Shown here one piece after another: positions 16,791 to 25,608 of a stretch of DNA of 64,000 bases. Position 1 is the first letter of the stretch, and every line of letters starts with the position of its first letter. The position numbers and the translations under genes were made by a program. The DNA comes from Alistipes sp. UBA936 (GTDB lineage Bacteria; Bacteroidota; Bacteroidia; Bacteroidales; Rikenellaceae), in contig DBDI01000001.1 of NCBI GenBank assembly GCA_002293505.1, positions 1 through 64,000 on the forward strand, written 5' to 3'. The notes under the pieces are model-generated. The model was not told where the DNA came from and made no database searches. It was given only the letters and a program-made list of their open reading frames with translations.

Positions 16791-18437
16791 ATGAAAAAGT
16801 TTCTTAAGTATGGCGTGGTGATGGCTATGGCAGCATTCACGCTCTCGAGCTGCAACTGCTTCAAAAAAATGGCCAAGAACACCGACCAAATCAGCATTGT
16901 GGCCAACCCCGAAGTACTGACACTGGTGGGCAACGAAATCGTTACGGACGTGACGGTCGTCTTCCCCGAAAAGTACTACAACCCCAAAGCTATCGTGAGA
17001 ATCACCCCGATCCTCGTGTTCGACGGTGGAGCGATCGAAGGTGCACCCAAGTATCTCCAGGGCGAAAGGGTGAAGGATAACTATCCGGTGATCAGCAAGC
17101 ACAACGGCGGTGTATACACACAGCGGATCGCCTTCCCGTGGGACCCCAGGGCGCGCAAATGCGTTCTCGAACTGAAGGTCGAAGGAAAGTGCAAAGAGGG
17201 TGACGATTTCGTGCTGGGAGGTGTGATTCCCGTGGCAGAAGGCGTTAACGCTCTGCAGGAAAACCTGTCGTATGCCGACGCGCTGATCGTTATGCCCGAC
17301 GACTTCAAGAGAATCACGCACGAAAGTGAAAGCGTGAACATTATGTACCTCGTGAACCAGTCGAACGTCCGTCGCGGTGAGCTCACCAAGGCTCAGACCA
17401 AACTGTTCGAAGACTTCATCAAAGAGAACGAAAACAAGGATCGCGTGACGCTGGGTAACATCGAAGCCAAAGGTTACGCTTCGCCCGAAGGCCCCGAAGG
17501 TCTGAACGAACGCCTGTCGAAGGCCCGTAGCGAAAGCGGCAAGAACGCAATCTCGCGTGAACTCCGCAAGCTGAAAGACCTCAAGTATGACGTTGCTGCC
17601 TATGGCGAAGACTGGGAAGGCTTCAAGGAACTGGTCGAAGCTTCCAATATGAAGGACAAGGCGATGATTATTCAGGTGCTGAATATGTACTCGTCTGCCG
17701 CTCAGAGGGACGCCGAGATCAAGAATATGTCGGCCGTGTTCGAAGAACTCAAGAAGAACATTCTGCCTGAACTGCGTCGCACCCAGATGGTTGCAACCAC
17801 TGACATCCAGGGTAAAACCGATACCGAACTCGTAGCCGCGATCAACAACCGTGAGCCGCTTAACCTCGAAGAAACCCTCTTCGCAGCCACCCTGTTCGAC
17901 GACTGCGCAAAGAAGGGCGAAATCTACAAGGCAGCCGCAGAAAAGTGGAACGACGCACGTGCGTGGAACAACCTCGGAGTGTCACTCGGTCACCAGAACA
18001 AGTGGGCCGAAGCCGAAAACGCTTTCCAGAAGGCCACCAACCTGTCGTCCAACCCCGCGCTGGCTAACAACTTGGCACTTAGCGCAATGGTTCGTGGTGA
18101 CCTCAAGAAGGCCGCCGAATATCTGCCCACCGCCGGTGAACACACCAAAGGTCTGGCTTCGATCCACGGAGGCAAGTATGCCGAAGCCTCCTCGAACCTC
18201 GAAGGCTACAACAAGGCTGTCGCCGAAGTGCTGAACGGCAACCTGAGCGCCGCCAAAAATGCCCTCGTGGGAGACAACAGCGCAAAAGCCGACTACCTCC
18301 GGGGTGTGATTTACGCCAAAGAAGGCAACAAAACCGCAGCTGTGGCCGAACTCAAGAAAGCCAACGAAAAAGATCCCGCCATTATGGACAGGGCTCGCGA
18401 GGATATCAACCTCAAAGAGATCGTTGCTGAGTTATAA
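16791..18437 (+). CDS. Abundant OmpA-like/TPR outer-membrane lipoprotein
   Basis: A 548-residue lipoprotein (lipobox LSSC, Cys20). The N-terminal half is beta-rich and unassigned. An OmpA-like domain (about 190-320) holds the variant motif GYASPEGPEGLNE. TPR-like helices (about 355-540) include WNNLGVSLGHQNKWAEAENAF and repeated Ala/Glu-rich pairs. Codons are strongly optimised (AAC, AAG, CTG, GAA), its leader is long and it has its own terminator, all pointing to high expression. Similar proteins are conserved across Bacteroidales with no fixed function. It is related in design to the two OmpA-type proteins at the left end of the window. Confidence 0.75.
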   Translation: MKKFLKYGVVMAMAAFTLSSCNCFKKMAKNTDQISIVANPEVLTLVGNEIVTDVTVVFPEKYYNPKAIVRITPILVFDGGAIEGAPKYLQGERVKDNYPVISKHNGGVYTQRIAFPWDPRARKCVLELKVEGKCKEGDDFVLGGVIPVAEGVNALQENLSYADALIVMPDDFKRITHESESVNIMYLVNQSNVRRGELTKAQTKLFEDFIKENENKDRVTLGNIEAKGYASPEGPEGLNERLSKARSESGKNAISRELRKLKDLKYDVAAYGEDWEGFKELVEASNMKDKAMIIQVLNMYSSAAQRDAEIKNMSAVFEELKKNILPELRRTQMVATTDIQGKTDTELVAAINNREPLNLEETLFAATLFDDCAKKGEIYKAAAEKWNDARAWNNLGVSLGHQNKWAEAENAFQKATNLSSNPALANNLALSAMVRGDLKKAAEYLPTAGEHTKGLASIHGGKYAEASSNLEGYNKAVAEVLNGNLSAAKNALVGDNSAKADYLRGVIYAKEGNKTAAVAELKKANEKDPAIMDRAREDINLKEIVAEL

Positions 18438-18454
18438 GTTGCTTCCGCAAACAA

Positions 18455-18487
18455 AAAAGGCCGCTTACAAGCGGCTTTTTTTGTTTG
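18455..18487 (+). terminator. Intrinsic terminator after the OmpA/TPR gene
   Basis: A-tract, GGCCGC-TTACAA-GCGGC stem, then seven T residues, 17 bases after the stop codon. Its T run merges into the upstream part of the next promoter. Confidence 0.85.
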
Positions 18488-18497
18488 AAAAAAGTCG

Positions 18498-18505
18498 TAC
18501 CTTTG
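18498..18505 (+). promoter_or_regulatory. -7 element four bases before an ATG (leaderless)
   Basis: TACCTTTG then GCGG then ATG. Transcription from a -7 element of this type would begin at or within a few bases of the start codon. Confidence 0.6.
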
Positions 18506-18509
18506 GCGG

Positions 18510-19280
18510 ATGAAATTGACTTTTCTTGGTACCGGAACCTCCCAAGGGGTGCCTATGATCGCTTGCCCGTGCGAGGTCTGCCGCTCCGCCGACCCTCGTG
18601 ACCGACGACTTCGAACCTCCGCACTTTTGCAGACCGGCGAGGGCGACTCGCTCAACTTTTTGATCGACGCCGGGCCCGATTTTCGCACGCAGATGTTGGC
18701 CGCCGGGGTCACCAAACTCGACGCCATCCTGCTTACCCACGAACATAAAGACCATACCGGTGGACTGGACGACGTGAGGGCATTTAACTACTTCACCTCC
18801 AAGCCCGTGGATGTATACGCCACCGAGCGCGTGCAGATGGCTGTTCGGCGCGATTACGCTTATGCCTTCGCGGAGTTTCCGTACCCTGGCGCACCCGAGA
18901 TCCGGCTTCACACTTTCTCCGATAAACCGTTCATTGTCAAGGGAGTGAAGGTCACCCCGATCCAAGGGCTGCATATGAAACTGCCCGTGACCGGCTTCAA
19001 GATTGGCGAGATGGCCTACCTCACCGACTTCAACCACATCGAGGATCGCGAAATCGCCCGCCTTCAGGGGGTGAAAGTGTTGGTTATCAACGCTCTTGGG
19101 CACCGCGTGCACATCTCCCACTTCAACCTCGACCAGGCAGTCGAGATTGCCCAGCGTGTCGGGGCTGAGCGCACCTTTCTGACCCACATTTCGCACCGTA
19201 TGGGCCGCTACGTCGACCAGCAACCGATGCTGCCCTCGGGAATATTTTTCGCTTACGACGGATTGACAGTTGAGATATGA
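18510..19280 (+). CDS. MBL-fold metallohydrolase, PhnP-like
   Basis: A 256-residue metallo-beta-lactamase-fold protein. The N-terminus MKLTFLGTGTSQGVPMIAC is typical of the PhnP/RNase Z-like branch. CPCEVC resembles the accessory metal-binding cysteines of PhnP. The metal motif LLTHEHKDHTGGLDD gives HxHxDH, with later ligands in GLHMKLP, LTDFNHIED and THISHRMG. PhnP hydrolyses phosphoribosyl 1,2-cyclic phosphate. No phosphonate genes are near, so the substrate is open. It overlaps the SDR gene by four bases and has a probably leaderless mRNA. Confidence 0.82.
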   Translation: MKLTFLGTGTSQGVPMIACPCEVCRSADPRDRRLRTSALLQTGEGDSLNFLIDAGPDFRTQMLAAGVTKLDAILLTHEHKDHTGGLDDVRAFNYFTSKPVDVYATERVQMAVRRDYAYAFAEFPYPGAPEIRLHTFSDKPFIVKGVKVTPIQGLHMKLPVTGFKIGEMAYLTDFNHIEDREIARLQGVKVLVINALGHRVHISHFNLDQAVEIAQRVGAERTFLTHISHRMGRYVDQQPMLPSGIFFAYDGLTVEI

Positions 19281-20131
19281 AAATGCACAATTTTAAAGAT
19301 AAAGTGGTGATAATCACCGGTGCATCGTCGGGTATCGGCGAGGCGTTGGTTCGCGAATTCGCGGCGCTCGGGGCCTGGGTAGTGGCTGCGGCCCGTAGCG
19401 AGGAAAAACTCACCGAACTTGCGCGCGAACTCTCCAACCCTGCGCGCGAACCCGCCGAACGTACCCCCGAGCCCGGCCCCGAAATCCTGCCCGTTGTGGC
19501 GGACGTGACCGGCGAAGAAGACTGCAAACGTCTGATAGACAAAACCATAGAGGCTTTTGGCCGGATCGACATCTTGATCTGTAATGCAGGAATCTCGATG
19601 CGAGCTGCACTGGATGACGCCCAAACCGACGTGTTGCGGCGACTGATGGATGTAAATTTCTGGGGCACAGTCTATTGCGTTAAATACGCCCTGCCGTACC
19701 TTCAGGCTTCCAAAGGCTCGATTGTGGGCGTTTCGTCGGTTGCGGGCTTGCACGGGTTGCCGGGCCGCACGGGCTATTCGGCCTCGAAATATGCGATGAC
19801 CGGTTTCTTGGAGACCGTCCGCGTCGAGAATCTCAAAAAGGGTCTCCACGTGATGGTCGCCTGTCCGGGTTTCACGGCCACTAATGTGCGTTTCACGGCG
19901 CTGACGGCCGATGGCACGCCGCAGGGAAAGACTCCGCGCGAGGAGGGTCGGATGATGACGGCCGAGGAGGTTGCTCGGAGAATAATAAAAGGCGTTCGCA
20001 GTCGCAAACGCCTTTTACTGATGGAGTTCGAGGGTCGGGCGACCCACTTTCTGAAGAAACTTTCGCCCCGTCTGCTTGATCGGCTCTTCTACGCCGCAAT
20101 GGCTAAAGAGCCCGATTCGCCGCTCAAATAA
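19277..20131 (+). CDS. Short-chain dehydrogenase/reductase
   Basis: A 284-residue classical SDR. The cofactor motif is TGASSGIGEALV, NAG occurs in CNAGISM, and the catalytic triad is in SSVAG and YSASKYA. Arg residues after the second strand (AARSEEKL) favour NADP(H). It starts in the MBL stop codon (ATGA). The segment encoding RIIKGVRSRKRLLL forms a perfect 11-bp inverted repeat. The substrate is unknown. It resembles DHRS7-type reductases, and a membrane-peripheral C-terminal helix is possible. Confidence 0.85.
   Translation: MKMHNFKDKVVIITGASSGIGEALVREFAALGAWVVAAARSEEKLTELARELSNPAREPAERTPEPGPEILPVVADVTGEEDCKRLIDKTIEAFGRIDILICNAGISMRAALDDAQTDVLRRLMDVNFWGTVYCVKYALPYLQASKGSIVGVSSVAGLHGLPGRTGYSASKYAMTGFLETVRVENLKKGLHVMVACPGFTATNVRFTALTADGTPQGKTPREEGRMMTAEEVARRIIKGVRSRKRLLLMEFEGRATHFLKKLSPRLLDRLFYAAMAKEPDSPLK
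19986..20017 (+). repeat. Perfect hairpin inside the SDR coding region
   Basis: An 11-bp stem TAAAAGGCGTT / AACGCCTTTTA with a 10-base loop, followed by only one more T-poor stretch. It looks like a half-formed terminator but lies 114 bases before the SDR stop codon, in frame and translated. Confidence 0.6.
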
Positions 20132-20159
20132 CCCTCGCCCCTCAAATAGACCGCCTAAA

Positions 20160-21845
20160 TCAGACGTCCGAAGTGGCTTTTTCGAGCCTTTTCATTATCG
20201 AGAAGATGAACACGGCGGAGAGCAGGCAGACCACGATCAGCACGGCCCAGATCATCCACAGTTCCATTCCGGTGCCCCATATTCCCGCGATCACGCCGGT
20301 GAGGTAGTTTCCGATCGCCGTTGCGACGAACCAGCACCCCATCATCGCGCCCTTGTACTTTGGTGGTGCGACTTTGGACACGAACGAGATTCCCATCGGG
20401 CTGAGCAGTAACTCGCCGAAGGTTAGAATCAGGTAGGTAGATATCAGCCAGTTGGGTGAAACGAGCATTGAGCTCACACCTCCAACGTCTTTCAACGCGG
20501 CGGGACTCATCAGTCCCTGCGAGGCGAGCGCCATCACAACGAATCCGAGTGCGGCGATGATCATTCCGAGGCCGATTTTACGCGGCGTGGAAGGTTCCTT
20601 GCCCGCCCGCGCCAGCGACGCGAAGATCGCAACAGAGATCGGCGTGAGGATAACAACGAAGAACGGGTTGAACTGCTGGAAGATTTGCGGCTGGATGCCC
20701 AGTTGTGCGGGCAGGTGCAGGTAGTTAGCCACCAGACCGATAAGTGCCGCAGCGAGTACGCCGCCGGAGATCATCTTACCACGAGTGCTCTTCGACTGGA
20801 AGATGCTGAACAGTGCGTACACGCCGATCACGATGCAGGTCAGGTCCAAGATATCGAACCCTATGCGCGTCAATCCGCCGACGGTGTTTGCCGTGTAGTC
20901 GCGTGCAAAGTACGTGAGCGTGAGGCCGTTCTGGTGGAACGACATCCAGAAGAAGATCACAACCACGAACACCAGTGCCAGAGCCGTGATCCTCGAGCGG
21001 GTCTGCTCGGGAGTCAGTTCGACGGCTTTCGTACCCTCGGCTGAAGCGGCAGCGGCCTGTTGTTTTGCGGTGACGTCGGCGTGGCGGAACCACGGGCGGC
21101 ACACCAGATAGATTATGATCGAAGCGATCAACGAGAAGCAAGCCACGGCGAAACCGGCGTTGTAAGCGCCCGACAGAGCGTCGATATAACGAGGAGCGAA
21201 CTCGGCAAGGTCGGCTACACCGGCAGGCTGAGCAGCAGCCAACGAAGTGAGGTCGGCAAGGCCGTTTTCAGAGATCGTACCATTCATATACTGGTGGCTC
21301 AGGGCGGGGATCTGCGCGTTGTAGAAGAACCCTTGGGCGGCCAGACGCCAATTGGTGATCTTGGTTGCGGCCCACGGAGCGAACATCGCGCCGACGTTGA
21401 TGGCCATATAGAAGATACTGAATGCGCTGTCGCGTTTTGAGCGATACTCCGGTGCGTCGTACAGGTTACCGACCATCACCTGAAGGTTACCCTTGAACAA
21501 TCCCGTCCCTATGGAGATGAACAGCAACGCCGCAGCCATCAACACGATAGCAGCCGTGCCCCCCAACGGAACCGCCAACAGGGCGTAACCGGCGAACATC
21601 ACAACGATGCCCAGAGTCACCATCCGACCGTAGCCCATTTTGTCGGCCAGAATACCACCCAGTAGCGGCATAAAGTAGACGCAGGCGAGGAAGATTCCGT
21701 AAATTTGACCGGCCAGGGCCTCGTTGAAGCCGAACTTGGCCTGAAGGTAGAGCACAAAAATGGCGAGCATCGTGTAGTAGCCGAATCTCTCGCCCGTGTT
21801 GGCCAGCGCCAACGCGAATAGTCCTTTTGGGTGTCCTTTAAACAT
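20160..21845 (-). CDS. POT family proton-dependent oligopeptide transporter
   Basis: A 561-residue inner-membrane symporter (PTR2/POT branch of MFS) importing di- and tripeptides with protons. The GERFGYYTMLAIFVLYL segment in TM1 corresponds to the ExxER motif region. About 12-14 hydrophobic segments run to the C-terminus, and the PTR2 signature region FYMAINVGAMFAPW is present. The ATG at 21845 gives the usual cytoplasmic start and lies 22 bases after a TATCTTTG element. It is transcribed divergently from glgB with overlapping promoters in 54 bases. The unusually long periplasmic loop near 215-250 is a family feature in Bacteroidetes. Confidence 0.9.
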   Translation of the reverse strand: MFKGHPKGLFALALANTGERFGYYTMLAIFVLYLQAKFGFNEALAGQIYGIFLACVYFMPLLGGILADKMGYGRMVTLGIVVMFAGYALLAVPLGGTAAIVLMAAALLFISIGTGLFKGNLQVMVGNLYDAPEYRSKRDSAFSIFYMAINVGAMFAPWAATKITNWRLAAQGFFYNAQIPALSHQYMNGTISENGLADLTSLAAAQPAGVADLAEFAPRYIDALSGAYNAGFAVACFSLIASIIIYLVCRPWFRHADVTAKQQAAAASAEGTKAVELTPEQTRSRITALALVFVVVIFFWMSFHQNGLTLTYFARDYTANTVGGLTRIGFDILDLTCIVIGVYALFSIFQSKSTRGKMISGGVLAAALIGLVANYLHLPAQLGIQPQIFQQFNPFFVVILTPISVAIFASLARAGKEPSTPRKIGLGMIIAALGFVVMALASQGLMSPAALKDVGGVSSMLVSPNWLISTYLILTFGELLLSPMGISFVSKVAPPKYKGAMMGCWFVATAIGNYLTGVIAGIWGTGMELWMIWAVLIVVCLLSAVFIFSIMKRLEKATSDV

Positions 21846-21867
21846 AAAAGTTAGATTTTGGTTCTTG

Positions 21868-21895
21868 CAAAGATAGAATTTTTTTAGTAATTTTG
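21868..21895. promoter_or_regulatory. Overlapping divergent promoters, POT and glgB
   Basis: The minus-strand TATCTTTG (21868-21875) serves the POT gene. The plus-strand TAATTTTG (21888-21895), with TTG 20 bases upstream, serves glgB and ends four bases before its ATG. The plus-strand -33 element overlaps the minus-strand -7 element, so the two polymerases should exclude each other. Confidence 0.6.
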
Positions 21896-21899
21896 ACGT

Positions 21900-23984
21900 A
21901 TGGCAGAAAAAAACCAACGGCTGGCAATGGTTGCCGCGGACGAGTGGCTAAGGCCGGTGGAAAAGGAGGTGGAGCGGCGGTATGAGCGGTATCGGGAGAG
22001 ACTGAAGGCGCTGGCGGGCGAGGTTTCGGGCGAGGGTGGGGGAACGCTGTCAGACTTTGCAAACGGCTATAGATGGTTCGGGTTCCAGAGAGATAACGCG
22101 CTGGAAGGCTGGTGGTTCCGCGAGTGGCTGCCCGAGGCGAAGGATGTCTTTCTGTTCGGAGATTTCAACGGCTGGCAGAGGACGGAACTGAGGCTGGAAC
22201 GCGGCCAGGGAGGGGTGTGGAGCGTGTTTCTGCCCGACGCGATGTATGCCGACCGGCTGGTGCATGGCTCGCTATATAAGATACACGTCCACGGAGCAAA
22301 CGGATGGCACGACCGAATACCCGCCTGGGCGCGGCGAGTGGTGCAAGACGATGCGACGAAAGACTATACTGCGCAATTTTGGGCGCCTACCCCCTTCGAT
22401 TGGGGGGGTGATGGTGAAAAAACACCACTTTTGGGCGGTGTGCCCCCCTCTGCGGAGGGGGGGTGTGGTGAAAAAACACCACTTTTGATCTATGAGGCCC
22501 ACGTTGGGATGGCACAGGAGAAGCAAGGAGTGGGAACGTACACCGAATTTGCCGAAAAAATCCTGCCACGAATCGCCGCCGAAGGGTACAACACGGTGCA
22601 GTTGATGGCCGTGGCGGAGCATCCCTACTACGGGAGTTTTGGGTACCACGTGGCCAACTTTTTTGCAGTCTCGTCGAGGTGTGGAACCCCCGAAGAGCTT
22701 AAGGCGCTGATAAAGCGGGCGCACGAGATGGGCATCGCAGTGGTGATGGATCTGGTTCACGCTCACTATGTTAAGAATCTGAACGAGGGTCTGGTGGAGC
22801 TCGATGGAAGCGACCACCTATATTCGAAGCCCGGCCCGGAGGGGTATCAACCGCACTGGGACAGTATGCTGTTCGACTACGGAAAGGACGGCGTGACGCA
22901 TTTCCTGCTGAGCAACGTGAAGTTTTGGCTTGACGAGTTCCATTTCGATGGTTTCCGGTTCGACGGTGTGACCTCGATGATCTATAACCACCACGGATAC
23001 ACCGAGTTCGACAGCCGCGACAAGTTCTTCGGGCCCGATGTGAACGATGACGCATTGACATATCTGACCCTCGCAAACCATCTTGTGCACGAGTTCAGGC
23101 CGGGAGCGGTCACCATAGCCGAGGATGTGAGCGGGATGCCGGGAATGGCGCTGCCGATCGAGGATGGGGGAGTTGGGTTCGACTACCGGCTGGGGATGGC
23201 GATACCGGACTTCTGGATAAAGATGCTCAAGGAGGTGCCGGACGAGCAATGGAACGTGTGGGACATCTGGAACATTATGACAGACAGGCTGCCGGCAGTG
23301 AAAACGGTGGCATATGCGGAGAGTCACGACCAGGCGCTGGTGGGAGACAAAACGATCGCTTTCAGGCTTATGGACGCCGCGATGTATGACTCGATGGAGG
23401 TAGGGAAGCCGAACATAGTGGTGGAGAGAGGAGTGGCGCTACACAAGATGATAAGGCTGGTGACAATCGCTGCGGGAGGGAATGCCTATTTGAACTTTAT
23501 GGGCAACGAGTTCGGGCATCCGGAGTGGATTGATTTTCCGAGAGAGGGAAACGGATGGAGCTATGCGTATGCGAGGAGACAATGGTCGCTGGCGGACAAC
23601 CCGCTGTTGAGGTATTGGCAACTACTGGCGTTCGACGAAGCGATGATCGAGGCGGTGAAGAAGCACGGGGTGCTGTGTGAGAACTATCCGTGGAGGCTAC
23701 AAATGGATCAGGGAGCGCAAACGATGGCATTTCACCGAGGGAGGCTGGTGTTTGTGTTCAACTGGAGCCCGGTGGGATCGTTGGCAGACTACATTGTGGA
23801 GGTACCGGAAGCGGGAAAGTATGAGCTGCTGATGTCGACGGATGAGGAGAGGTTCGGAGGGCAGGGAAGAGTGAAGGTCGGAGGAGAACATTTCAGCTTC
23901 CCCTCGCCCGACGGCTCGAAGTACTATATGCAAATCTACAACGTGAGCCGGGTGGCAAGCGTGTTCATTAAAAAAACGAAATGA
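21900..23984 (+). CDS. glgB: 1,4-alpha-glucan branching enzyme (GH13)
   Basis: A 694-residue glycogen branching enzyme. A CBM48-type N-terminal domain (FLFGDFNGWQRTEL) precedes the GH13 barrel. Active-site elements are GFRFDGVTSM with the Asp nucleophile, TIAEDVSGMP with the general acid Glu, and AESHDQALVG with the third acid. The start ATG lies four bases after its -7 element. Residues about 160-198 contain an in-frame insert in which GEKTPLL occurs twice. It is encoded by a tandem hairpin repeat and sits between the CBM48 domain and the barrel (before LIYEAHVGMAQ). It overlaps the phosphoesterase gene by four bases. Confidence 0.92.
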   Translation: MAEKNQRLAMVAADEWLRPVEKEVERRYERYRERLKALAGEVSGEGGGTLSDFANGYRWFGFQRDNALEGWWFREWLPEAKDVFLFGDFNGWQRTELRLERGQGGVWSVFLPDAMYADRLVHGSLYKIHVHGANGWHDRIPAWARRVVQDDATKDYTAQFWAPTPFDWGGDGEKTPLLGGVPPSAEGGCGEKTPLLIYEAHVGMAQEKQGVGTYTEFAEKILPRIAAEGYNTVQLMAVAEHPYYGSFGYHVANFFAVSSRCGTPEELKALIKRAHEMGIAVVMDLVHAHYVKNLNEGLVELDGSDHLYSKPGPEGYQPHWDSMLFDYGKDGVTHFLLSNVKFWLDEFHFDGFRFDGVTSMIYNHHGYTEFDSRDKFFGPDVNDDALTYLTLANHLVHEFRPGAVTIAEDVSGMPGMALPIEDGGVGFDYRLGMAIPDFWIKMLKEVPDEQWNVWDIWNIMTDRLPAVKTVAYAESHDQALVGDKTIAFRLMDAAMYDSMEVGKPNIVVERGVALHKMIRLVTIAAGGNAYLNFMGNEFGHPEWIDFPREGNGWSYAYARRQWSLADNPLLRYWQLLAFDEAMIEAVKKHGVLCENYPWRLQMDQGAQTMAFHRGRLVFVFNWSPVGSLADYIVEVPEAGKYELLMSTDEERFGGQGRVKVGGEHFSFPSPDGSKYYMQIYNVSRVASVFIKKTK
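22389..22487. repeat. Two-unit hairpin repeat inside glgB
   Basis: Each unit is a C-run/G-run hairpin (22389-22409; 22443-22463) followed by an identical 21-bp block beginning GGTGAAAAAACACC (22413-22433; 22467-22487). The block itself folds as GGTG-A6-CACC. The blocks are 54 bp apart, which is exactly 18 codons, so both are read in the same frame. The structure looks like an intergenic repeat element that landed in a gene. Confidence 0.8.
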
Positions 23985-24775
23985 AGGCATTGTTGATTGC
24001 CGGGCTTGTGATACGGCTCGGGTTGGTGGCGGACATACAGTACGCCGACTGTGACGCAGCGGGGAATCGCTACTACAGGAGCTCGCTGGAAAAACTGGAG
24101 CAGGCGGTGGAGGAACTGAACAGGGAGGGAGTGGCCTTTACGGTTAATCTGGGAGATCTGGTCGACAGGGACACGGAGCAAAATCTGGGGCCGGTGATGG
24201 AGCGACTGGGCGAACTGGACGCGCCGGTGTACAACATAACGGGAAATCACGACTACGGAGGAGTGACCGACAACGAGGCGCTGTATCGCCGGATGGGGAT
24301 GAGGGGCGAAGGAGGATACTACTCGGTGAGAGAGGCGGGGTGGAGGTTCGTGATGCTGAACACAAACGAGAGAGAGCCAGATATGCCGCCCGGAGCGAGC
24401 TACAACGGAGGAGTGGGGAGGGAGCAGATGGAGTGGCTGGAAGGAGAGTTGGGAGAGGCGAGAGAGGAGGAAGAGAATGTGCTGGTCTTTTCGCACCATC
24501 CGCTATATGGAGTGAGGGGGCTGATGGCTTTGAATCACGAAGCCGTGGCGGAGATGCTGGCGGAATACAACGATGTGGTGAGAGGAGCCATTGCGGGACA
24601 TCATCACGCGGGAGCATACGGGGAGTGGGGAGGAATACCGTTCATAACGGTCGAAGGAATGGTCGAAACCGAAGGGGAAAATGCATTCTCGGTGGTGTCG
24701 GTGTATGGGAACAAAATCGAGGTGGAAGGAAGAGAAAGAGCAAAATCGTATACGATCCAATGGAGCAAAAAGTGA
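23981..24775 (+). CDS. Metallophosphoesterase, ADP-ribose/CDP-alcohol diphosphatase type
   Basis: A 264-residue calcineurin-like phosphoesterase. The first metal motif is LVADIQYADCD, which with its DIQYAD core is typical of Mn-dependent ADP-ribose/CDP-alcohol diphosphatases. Then come LGDLVDRD, ITGNHDYGG, FSHHPLYG and AGHHHAGAYG. A hydrophobic N-terminus (MKALLIAGLVIRLGLVAD) is the first strand rather than a clear signal peptide. It overlaps glgB and thiD by four bases each, so it is co-translated with them. The biological substrate is unproven. Confidence 0.8.
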   Translation: MKALLIAGLVIRLGLVADIQYADCDAAGNRYYRSSLEKLEQAVEELNREGVAFTVNLGDLVDRDTEQNLGPVMERLGELDAPVYNITGNHDYGGVTDNEALYRRMGMRGEGGYYSVREAGWRFVMLNTNEREPDMPPGASYNGGVGREQMEWLEGELGEAREEEENVLVFSHHPLYGVRGLMALNHEAVAEMLAEYNDVVRGAIAGHHHAGAYGEWGGIPFITVEGMVETEGENAFSVVSVYGNKIEVEGRERAKSYTIQWSKK

Positions 24776-25593
24776 AGTACCCGGCGGTGATGACCATAGC
24801 CGGATTCGACCCGAGCGGCGGAGCGGGTATCCAAGCAGACATCAAAACAATCTCAGCTCTGGGGTGCTACGCAACCTCGGTACTAACGGCTTTACCGGTG
24901 CAAAACACCTGTGGGGTTCGCTCGATTCACGCCATACCGGTGGAAGTGGTGGCAGAGCAGATGAGGGCGGTGATGGACGACATAGTGCCGGATGCGGTGA
25001 AGATAGGAATGGTGCACAGTGTGGAGCTGGTGGATGTGATAGTGGAGACGCTCGGAGAGTATCCAAGCGCGCCGCTGGTGTTCGATCCGGTGATGGTGGC
25101 GACGAGCGGGCACAGGCTGATAGAGGATGAAACCATTGCCGCGATCGTGGAGAGGCTGTTCCCAATGGCCGATGTGATAACGCCCAATTTGGACGAAGGA
25201 GCAGTGCTGGCGGGAATGGAGATAGAGACGGTGGAGGATATGAGGGAAGCAGGAGAGAGGATACTGGAACTTGGAGCGAGGGCGGTGTTACTGAAGGGAG
25301 GCCATCTGAAGAGCGAGGAACTTACGTCGCTGTTTTTCGACGGGCGGGGAGGAGTGCACGAGTACCGTTCGAGGAGGGTGGATACGTGCAACACCCACGG
25401 CTCGGGATGCACCTTGTCGTCGGCGATAGCAAGCTATGTGGCGAGGGGAGAAGAACTGGAAGTGGCGGTGAGGAGGGCGCAAGAATGGGTGACGGGTGCC
25501 TTGGAGAGCGGAGCAGAAGCAAAAACAGGAAAAGGAAACGGGCCGCTGAACCACCTGTGGGCCCCGGAAGCGATGATAAAGAAATCAATCTAA
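24772..25593 (+). CDS. thiD: Hydroxymethylpyrimidine (phosphate) kinase
   Basis: A 273-residue ribokinase-fold enzyme that phosphorylates HMP and HMP-P in thiamine synthesis. VMTIAGFDPSGGAGIQADIKT at the N-terminus and KGGHLKSEE and NTHGSGCTLSSAIAS at the C-terminus are diagnostic. I chose the GTG at 24772. It gives the family's MKYPAV... N-terminus, overlaps the upstream stop as GTGA, and has GGAG six bases upstream. The ATG at 24760 is the alternative (four residues longer). It is followed by tenA. No TPP riboswitch is visible. Confidence 0.92.
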   Translation: MKYPAVMTIAGFDPSGGAGIQADIKTISALGCYATSVLTALPVQNTCGVRSIHAIPVEVVAEQMRAVMDDIVPDAVKIGMVHSVELVDVIVETLGEYPSAPLVFDPVMVATSGHRLIEDETIAAIVERLFPMADVITPNLDEGAVLAGMEIETVEDMREAGERILELGARAVLLKGGHLKSEELTSLFFDGRGGVHEYRSRRVDTCNTHGSGCTLSSAIASYVARGEELEVAVRRAQEWVTGALESGAEAKTGKGNGPLNHLWAPEAMIKKSI

Positions 25594-25608
25594 ACCAAGA
25601 AAAATTAT

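Noticed and set aside
22389..22487. CRISPR-like repeat
   Set aside because: There are only two copies, with the spacer part itself repeated as a hairpin, inside an intact coding frame and without cas genes.
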